Assembly: GCA_944391065.1 (NCBI GenBank)
Contig: CALXSH010000016.1
Span: forward strand, 1-35,753
Length of the DNA stretch: 35,753 nucleotides
Source: an uncultured Kiritimatiellota bacterium
GTDB taxonomy: Bacteria; Verrucomicrobiota; Kiritimatiellia; RFP12; DVOR01
Reading direction: 5' to 3'
Both the position numbers and the translations under genes were made by a program. How positions within the stretch are numbered: the first letter of the stretch is position 1; each line of letters starts with the position of its first letter. This document shows, piece after piece, positions 32,358 through 35,753 of this stretch. The notes below the pieces were generated by a model. The model did no database searches. It saw only the letters and a program-made list of their open reading frames with translations, and was not told the DNA's origin.

Positions 32358-33434
32358 TCATGCTCCGTTCAGGGCGGCGAGACGCTGACGTAGGTCAGAG
32401 GCCTCGAGGTGTTCGAAAAGTCCGTCCAGATCACCCTCCATAATCCGGTCGAGGGAGTAGAGCGTCAGGTCGATGCGGTGATCGGTCAGACGGTTCTGCG
32501 GGAAATTGTAGGTGCGGATGCGCTGGCTGCGGTCGCCGCTGCCGCGCAGCGTCAGGCGGGTCGCCCCGGCCTGGGCATCCTCGGCCGCGCGCCGCGCGTC
32601 GAGGATGCGCGACTTCAGCACGGCCAGGGCCTTCTCTTTGTTGCGGTGCTGGCTGCGTTCGTCCTGGCACTGGGCGACGATGCCGGTGGGCAGGTGGGTG
32701 ATGCGGATGGCGGAGTAGGTGGTGTTGACGCCCTGGCCGCCGTGGCCCCCCGCGCAGAAGATGTCGATGCGCAGGTCGCTCTCGGGAATGTCGAGGTCGT
32801 CATCCTCGTCGGCCTGCGGCAGCACGATGACCGTGGCGGCCGAGGTGTGGATGCGCCCCTGCGCCTCCGTGACCGGTACGCGCTGCACGCGGTGCCCGCC
32901 GCTCTCAAACCGCAGCCGCCCGTAGGGCCGTTCCCCGCCCGAGACCGTGCAGACGATCTCCTTGTAGCCGCCGAGGCCGTTCTGCGAGGCGTCCATGACC
33001 GTGAGGGTATAGCCGTGGGCCTCGCACCAGCGGCTGTACATGCGGAAGAGGTCCGCCGCGAAGAGCGCCGCCTCGTCGCCGCCCGTGCCGGCGCGGATTT
33101 CCAGCAGCGCGTCGCGCTCGTCGAGCGGGTCGGCCGGCAGCATCGTCTGGAGCAGGCGCTGTTCGGCCGTCGGCAGCGCCGCGGCCGCCGCCTCGGCCTC
33201 GCTGCGGGCGAGCGCCGCCAATTCCGGGTCGTCGGCCATCGCTTCGGCGTCGTCAATCGCCGCGCGCAGCCGCTTCCACTCCGCCGCGGCGTGCGCCACG
33301 CGTTTCAGGCGGGCGTGCTCCGAGAGCGCCTCACGGTAACGTTTCCGGTCCCCTGTGACGGCGGGATCGGCCAGCGACGCCTCCACGGCGTCCAGACGGC
33401 GCAGACAGGATTCGACTTGGTCGGTATCAATCAC
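32358..33434 (-). CDS. prfA: Peptide chain release factor 1
   Basis: A 358-residue RF1 that recognises UAA and UAG. The PxT codon-reading motif is PVT (residues 187-189, in RVQRVPVTEAQGRIHTS) and the catalytic GGQ is at 232-234 in GGHGGQGVNTT. A release-factor N-terminal domain and the C-terminal RIRTYNFPQNRLTDHRI segment are complete. The start is GTG at 33434-33432, with GGGA close upstream rather than a strong Shine-Dalgarno sequence. It lies downstream of the rpmE terminator and upstream of the DjlA-like gene. Confidence 0.96.
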   Translation of the reverse strand: MIDTDQVESCLRRLDAVEASLADPAVTGDRKRYREALSEHARLKRVAHAAAEWKRLRAAIDDAEAMADDPELAALARSEAEAAAAALPTAEQRLLQTMLPADPLDERDALLEIRAGTGGDEAALFAADLFRMYSRWCEAHGYTLTVMDASQNGLGGYKEIVCTVSGGERPYGRLRFESGGHRVQRVPVTEAQGRIHTSAATVIVLPQADEDDDLDIPESDLRIDIFCAGGHGGQGVNTTYSAIRITHLPTGIVAQCQDERSQHRNKEKALAVLKSRILDARRAAEDAQAGATRLTLRGSGDRSQRIRTYNFPQNRLTDHRIDLTLYSLDRIMEGDLDGLFEHLEASDLRQRLAALNGA

Positions 33435-33485
33435 GGGAATATCCCATCAGGAGTGCCTCCGTTTGCGGAGGCCCGGTCGGCAAAC

Positions 33486-33523
33486 AAAAAAACCGGCATA
33501 GCGCGGAGCGCCTGCCGGTTTAA
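33486..33523 (-). terminator. Terminator of rpmE (minus strand)
   Basis: Reading the minus strand, AAACCGGCA pairs with TGCCGGTTT, with an inner GCGC-TCC-GCGC stem, followed by a run of T (the A-run CAAAAAAAC on the plus strand). Confidence 0.85.
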
Positions 33524-33540
33524 GCACGCACGCGGACGGC

Positions 33541-33741
33541 TTACTTCTTGCCGTAGCGCTGCATGAACTTGTCGATGCGGCCTTCGGTGTCCATGACCGT
33601 CTTCTTGCCGGTGTAGTAGGGGTGGCAGGCGGAGCAGACGTTGCAGGACATGGACTTCTCCGTGGAGCGGGTCTTGATGACGTTGCCGCACGCGCAGGTG
33701 ATGGTCGCCTCGTCGTAGTTCGGGTGGATGTCTTTCTTCAT
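33541..33741 (-). CDS. rpmE: 50S ribosomal protein L31 (zinc-binding type)
   Basis: A 66-residue L31 beginning [20 protein letters not shown], with cysteines in CACG and [13 protein letters not shown], so it is the zinc-binding (C+) form, and ending in [13 protein letters not shown] 33741 is chosen over 33774 because it gives the standard N-terminus and has an AGAAAGG-like site upstream. Confidence 0.97.
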   Translation of the reverse strand: MKKDIHPNYDEATITCACGNVIKTRSTEKSMSCNVCSACHPYYTGKKTVMDTEGRIDKFMQRYGKK

Positions 33742-33774
33742 GGTCAAAAGCCTTTCTTCCTCAAAAGTCCGCAT

Positions 33775-33804
33775 AATTTAGCAAAGCCTCCGTCACAAAG
33801 TCAA
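33775..33804 (-). promoter_or_regulatory. Promoter of rpmE (minus strand)
   Basis: On the minus strand, TTGACT (33804-33799), 18 nt, TAAATT (33780-33775) with TGC before the -10. The leader would be about 26 nt. Confidence 0.7.
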
Positions 33805-34013
33805 ACGCCGGGCGCGTTTTGTGCGAAAAATGCACAATTCAATGACGCACCCTTGAAGGCCTGAATGGCGATGACGTCGCGCGGGCCGTGGCTGAGCCGG
33901 ATAAGCTCGCGGGCAAGAAAGGGTTCGTGGAGGACGTCTTCTTGGCGAAGCACCGTCGTCACAATGTTGCCCGTCTGCGGAAGCCCATCTTCATCGCCAT
34001 TGGGCGCCGGCAT
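33801..34013 (-). CDS. Doubtful 70-codon open frame upstream of rpmE
   Basis: An open minus-strand frame of 70 codons beginning MPAPNGDEDGLPQTGN. It has a plausible mixed-charge middle (LRQEDVLHEPFLARELIRL) and ends KGASLNCAFFAQNAPGV. The composition looks more protein-like than the other frames here, but there is no ribosome-binding site and its start lies just behind a hairpin. Its 3' end is formed by a 30-bp repeat that recurs near 35520. It may be a gene fragment carried with the repeat. Otherwise the stretch 33742-34177 holds only the rpmE promoter and the 34021 hairpin. Confidence 0.2.
   Translation of the reverse strand: MPAPNGDEDGLPQTGNIVTTVLRQEDVLHEPFLARELIRLSHGPRDVIAIQAFKGASLNCAFFAQNAPGV
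33827..33856 (-). repeat. 30-bp inverted repeat, left copy
   Basis: The reverse complement reads TCAAGGGTGCGTCATT, then G, then AATTGTGCATTTT. It matches 35520-35549 at 29 of 30 positions in opposite orientation. The two copies bracket about 1.66 kb containing the HU-like gene. Confidence 0.85.
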
Positions 34014-34020
34014 CAGGGGG

Positions 34021-34048
34021 CCCCGACCTGCCGGTCGGGGTTTTCTTT
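34021..34048 (+). terminator. Intrinsic-terminator-like hairpin on the plus strand without an obvious gene
   Basis: CCCCGACC, loop TGCC, GGTCGGGG, then TTTTCTTT. The T-tract is on the plus strand, but no plus-strand gene is recognised upstream of it (33742-34020). On the minus strand it would lack a T-tract. Confidence 0.7.
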
Positions 34049-34177
34049 GGCAGGGGGCGCGGGAGGAGCCGAGGGGGCTTTGCGACGGTCTTGGGCGGTG
34101 AGGCGGGTGCGGTGGGATGGCGGGGGAGGCGACGCCCCCGTGATCGGTGGGCGCGGCGGCCTTGCCGTTGGGCGAAA

Positions 34178-34945
34178 TCAGAGGCGTACCGCGACGGCGT
34201 GCTTCTCGGACTGCGGGACGCCGCTGCCGTCCGGCCACATCAGGATGAGGGTGGCTCTGCCGAGGGGCAGGGGTGTCCGGGGACGGATCTCCAGGGCTGT
34301 CGCGACATGGCGCCTGGAACCTTCCGGGCGGATCGGCTTCACGCCGCAGGGAACGATTGTGCCGTCCTTCAGTCTGACCTCCGCCCGAATCCGGTGGTCG
34401 CCGTGGAAATTGCCGTCGACAAAGATGGCACCGGGCTGGGCCAGGACCTTCTCCGTCTTCACCGTGGTCGGTTCGTAACGGCTCTGATAAACCAGCTTGG
34501 CCCCCTTGTTGAGGCGTGTCCAGAATTCCGGCGAGAAACGGCAGGTCGGCTTCATGTCGGCCTCGGCCACCTCCCGCGGCAGTCCCGGGTCGAAGCGACC
34601 TTCGAAGGTGACGCCGAAACTGCACCACTTGTCCACGACGACGCTGTTCCCAATGCGCAGTTGGTCGGCGATGGTCTTCATGGCCCGCTCCAGCACGCTC
34701 TTGATGGTCGCCTCCTCGATGCCGTTCAGCCGGTTCTTGATGAGCTGGGTCAGTTCGTCCATGCGGACGGTTCCCCGATATCGGACGGTCGCCCGCGCGG
34801 TGCGGTTGTCCCCCGTCGCCGACGCGGCCTCCTTCGTGCGGTCCGTTCCCGGTGTCAGATCGTAGACCAAGGCCTCGTAGGTGCCGGTCGTGTTCTTGAG
34901 TGTATTGTGCAGTTTCGCGTACTTCTGCCGGCGTTTTTTGGGCAT
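34178..34945 (-). CDS. HU-like DNA-binding protein with DUF4469-like C-terminal domain
   Basis: A 255-residue protein. A basic start (MPKKRRQKYAKLHN) leads into an HU-type fold (about 20-125): TIKSVLERAMKTIADQLRIG and VVVDKWCSFGVTFEG resemble the HU-like families common in Bacteroidetes and PVC genomes. The C-terminal part (from about 165: QPGAIFVDGNFHGDHRIRAE, then LGRATLILMWPDGSG) looks like the Ig-like DUF4469 domain. It may bind or bend DNA; the target is unknown. ATG 34945 is preferred (AAGGGG 9 nt upstream) over GTG 34951. A promoter and four palindromes lie upstream, and a 30-bp inverted repeat brackets the locus. Confidence 0.78.
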   Translation of the reverse strand: MPKKRRQKYAKLHNTLKNTTGTYEALVYDLTPGTDRTKEAASATGDNRTARATVRYRGTVRMDELTQLIKNRLNGIEEATIKSVLERAMKTIADQLRIGNSVVVDKWCSFGVTFEGRFDPGLPREVAEADMKPTCRFSPEFWTRLNKGAKLVYQSRYEPTTVKTEKVLAQPGAIFVDGNFHGDHRIRAEVRLKDGTIVPCGVKPIRPEGSRRHVATALEIRPRTPLPLGRATLILMWPDGSGVPQSEKHAVAVRL

Positions 34946-35043
34946 ACTCACATTCCCCTTCGTTGCGCAGGTGTGGCGGTGATGATGAAAGACTCCCGGG
35001 GCCCTGCCCGACAGATGCCGGGTGCGCCTTGCGGGACGGCGCT

Positions 35044-35073
35044 ATTCTAACAGATACCCGACGCGCTTTGAAA
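35044..35073 (-). promoter_or_regulatory. Promoter of the HU-like gene (minus strand)
   Basis: On the minus strand, TTTCAA (35073-35068), 18 nt, TAGAAT (35049-35044) with TGT before the -10. The leader would be roughly 90 nt. Confidence 0.55.
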
Positions 35074-35086
35074 GAAAATCAAATCC

Positions 35087-35171
35087 TTCATACCAGTATG
35101 AAGGCCTTGTTCATACTGGTACGGAAGCACGTTTCATACCGGTATGAAAGTCTGCTTCATACCGGTATGAC
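35087..35171. repeat. Four 16-bp palindromes at an exact 23-bp period
   Basis: Copies are TTCATACCAGTATGAA (35087), TTCATACTGGTACGGA (35110), TTCATACCGGTATGAA (35133, a perfect palindrome) and TTCATACCGGTATGAC (35156). Each start is exactly 23 bp from the next; the 7-nt spacers differ. The array begins 13 bp beyond the -35 of the HU-like promoter, where activator or repressor sites would be expected. The period is not a multiple of three, so coding is excluded as the cause. Confidence 0.9.
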
Positions 35172-35519
35172 GCATTGTGTCCTGGGCAATGCCCTGTCGG
35201 TTCGCGGCTCCATCCCGGGCGCGTTTCAGGCCTTGCCCGGCTGGCTTTCCCGTGGATACCCGCCCCGGGAACCGTCCTGAGAGGCGAAGCGCGGCAGCGC
35301 TACGACCAAGGCCTGACCGGGTGTGCCGCCCATCACCCCGAAGGGGGCGAAGCCAGCGATCAAGGGGAGCCTGGTGTCCGTAGAACGAGACACGGGACGG
35401 CAGTCGGGTTGCGTGTTTTGGTTCACGCATACTGTCGCACATTGGGCTGCCTTTTTCATGCCCTGATTTTGATCGGCGCGTCGCCCCCGGGGGCGAGGGA
35501 AGGGGATTTCCCCTCCTCG
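35172..35519. other. GC-rich stretch with no convincing gene
   Basis: Open frames exist on both strands (for example 35175-35585 plus and 35226-35459 minus), but none has a ribosome-binding site plus recognisable protein content; high GC alone explains their length. It contains strong local palindromes: TCGCCCCCGGGGGCGA at 35481-35496 and AGGGGATTTCCCCT at 35501-35514. A structured RNA is possible, but no known class was recognised. Confidence 0.5.
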
Positions 35520-35549
35520 TCAAGGGTGCGTCATTTAATTGTGCATTTT
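35520..35549 (+). repeat. 30-bp inverted repeat, right copy
   Basis: TCAAGGGTGCGTCATT, then T, then AATTGTGCATTTT; partner of 33827-33856 with one mismatch. Read in the same frame as the left copy it encodes KGASFNCAF, against KGASLNCAF on the left, so it could be a duplicated gene end rather than a transposon end. Confidence 0.85.
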
Positions 35550-35555
35550 CCGAGG

Positions 35556-35733
35556 TCACTCGCCATCCGAAGTGCGCCGTTGTAAGAGTAAATGAGCGTA
35601 AAGTGCATTTACTCCTTCCAAAGCGTGGGTCAACTTGAGACCGAAGGTGGCTCTGAGGTGGGTCAGGAGGTGTTTTAGGTGAAATGTCAAGCTGTTCGCG
35701 CAGGTGCCAAGGGATGACCGAGAGTATTTTCAT
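35556..35733 (-). pseudogene. Possible frameshifted small gene remnant at the right edge
   Basis: On the minus strand, ACGGAGAACGCCGCATG gives a good start at 35733 (MKILSVIPWHLREQ). Shortly after, a different minus frame reads more protein-like (FHLKHLLTHLRATFGLKLTH and further, ending RRTSDGE) and stops at 35556-35558. A start in one frame and a plausible body in another suggest a frameshifted relic, but no family was recognised. An inverted repeat GAGTAAAT/ATTTACTC (35586-35593/35607-35614) lies inside it. Confidence 0.25.
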
Positions 35734-35753
35734 GCGGCGTTCTCCGTTTTAGG

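Noticed and set aside
32409..33566. 385-codon plus-strand open frame
   Set aside because: Antisense to prfA and crosses the rpmE terminator; composition is Ala/Arg/Val shadow-like.
35087..35171. CRISPR array
   Set aside because: Repeats are 16-bp palindromes with uniform 7-nt spacers, far below CRISPR repeat and spacer sizes, and no cas gene is present.
35226..35459. 77-codon minus-strand frame ending PGKA
   Set aside because: Reads smoothly in places but has no ribosome-binding site or family resemblance, and all frames here are open because of high GC.
1..35753. tRNA or rRNA genes
   Set aside because: No T-loop GGTTCGA-type signature with matching acceptor stem and no rRNA-like sequence was found on scanning both strands by eye.

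Overview
This is a 35.8 kb GC-rich chromosomal segment from a Gram-negative-type bacterium; LolA-like, MMPL-type and secreted proteins imply an outer envelope. The best guess, by inference only, is the PVC superphylum near Kiritimatiellota/Verrucomicrobiota/Lentisphaerota. The reasons are a strongly divergent FtsZ beside ftsQ and ftsA, an HU-like protein with a DUF4469-like tail, a GH43-like relic and the style of the transposase relic. No rRNA or tRNA gene was found.

Region 1 (1-484): a broken DDE transposase on the minus strand, then a promoter. Region 2 (485-12277): one tightly overlapping operon for an aryl-polyene-type (APE) type II polyketide/fatty-acid pathway. It encodes two ACPs, a COG4648-like membrane protein, a ligase-dehydratase fusion, a GT2 glycosyltransferase, a hot-dog thioesterase, a LolA-like carrier, an MMPL exporter fused to an acyltransferase, a ketosynthase-dehydratase fusion, a ketoreductase, a second ketosynthase, a chain-length-factor-like protein and a PlsC-type acyltransferase. 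The predicted product is a polyene acyl chain built on ACP and exported onto a lipid or sugar-lipid of the outer membrane. No starter-supplying gene is visible.

Region 3 (12278-26089): housekeeping genes. These are rpsP-trmD-rplS (no rimM between rpsP and trmD), purD-purE, a secreted amidase, two secreted coiled-coil proteins, glgA-glgB, ispD, a metallophosphatase with an overlapping prepilin-like gene, and aspS. Region 4 (26090-31470): a short GH43-like relic with its own promoter and terminator, then ddl-ftsQ-ftsA-ftsZ-dtd. The FtsZ has an altered G-box and an altered T7 loop but keeps a recognisable C-terminal peptide.

Region 5 (31471-35753) is mostly on the minus strand: a DjlA-like co-chaperone, prfA, rpmE and the HU-like gene. 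Directly upstream of the HU-like promoter lie four 16-bp palindromes at an exact 23-bp period. A 30-bp inverted repeat (29/30 matches) brackets the HU-like gene. This end, the divergent FtsZ and the rearranged, fused APE operon are the least ordinary parts of the window. Several promoters share an extended -10 of the form TGn-TAnnnT and sit directly against the upstream terminator. In purD this leaves essentially no 5' UTR.
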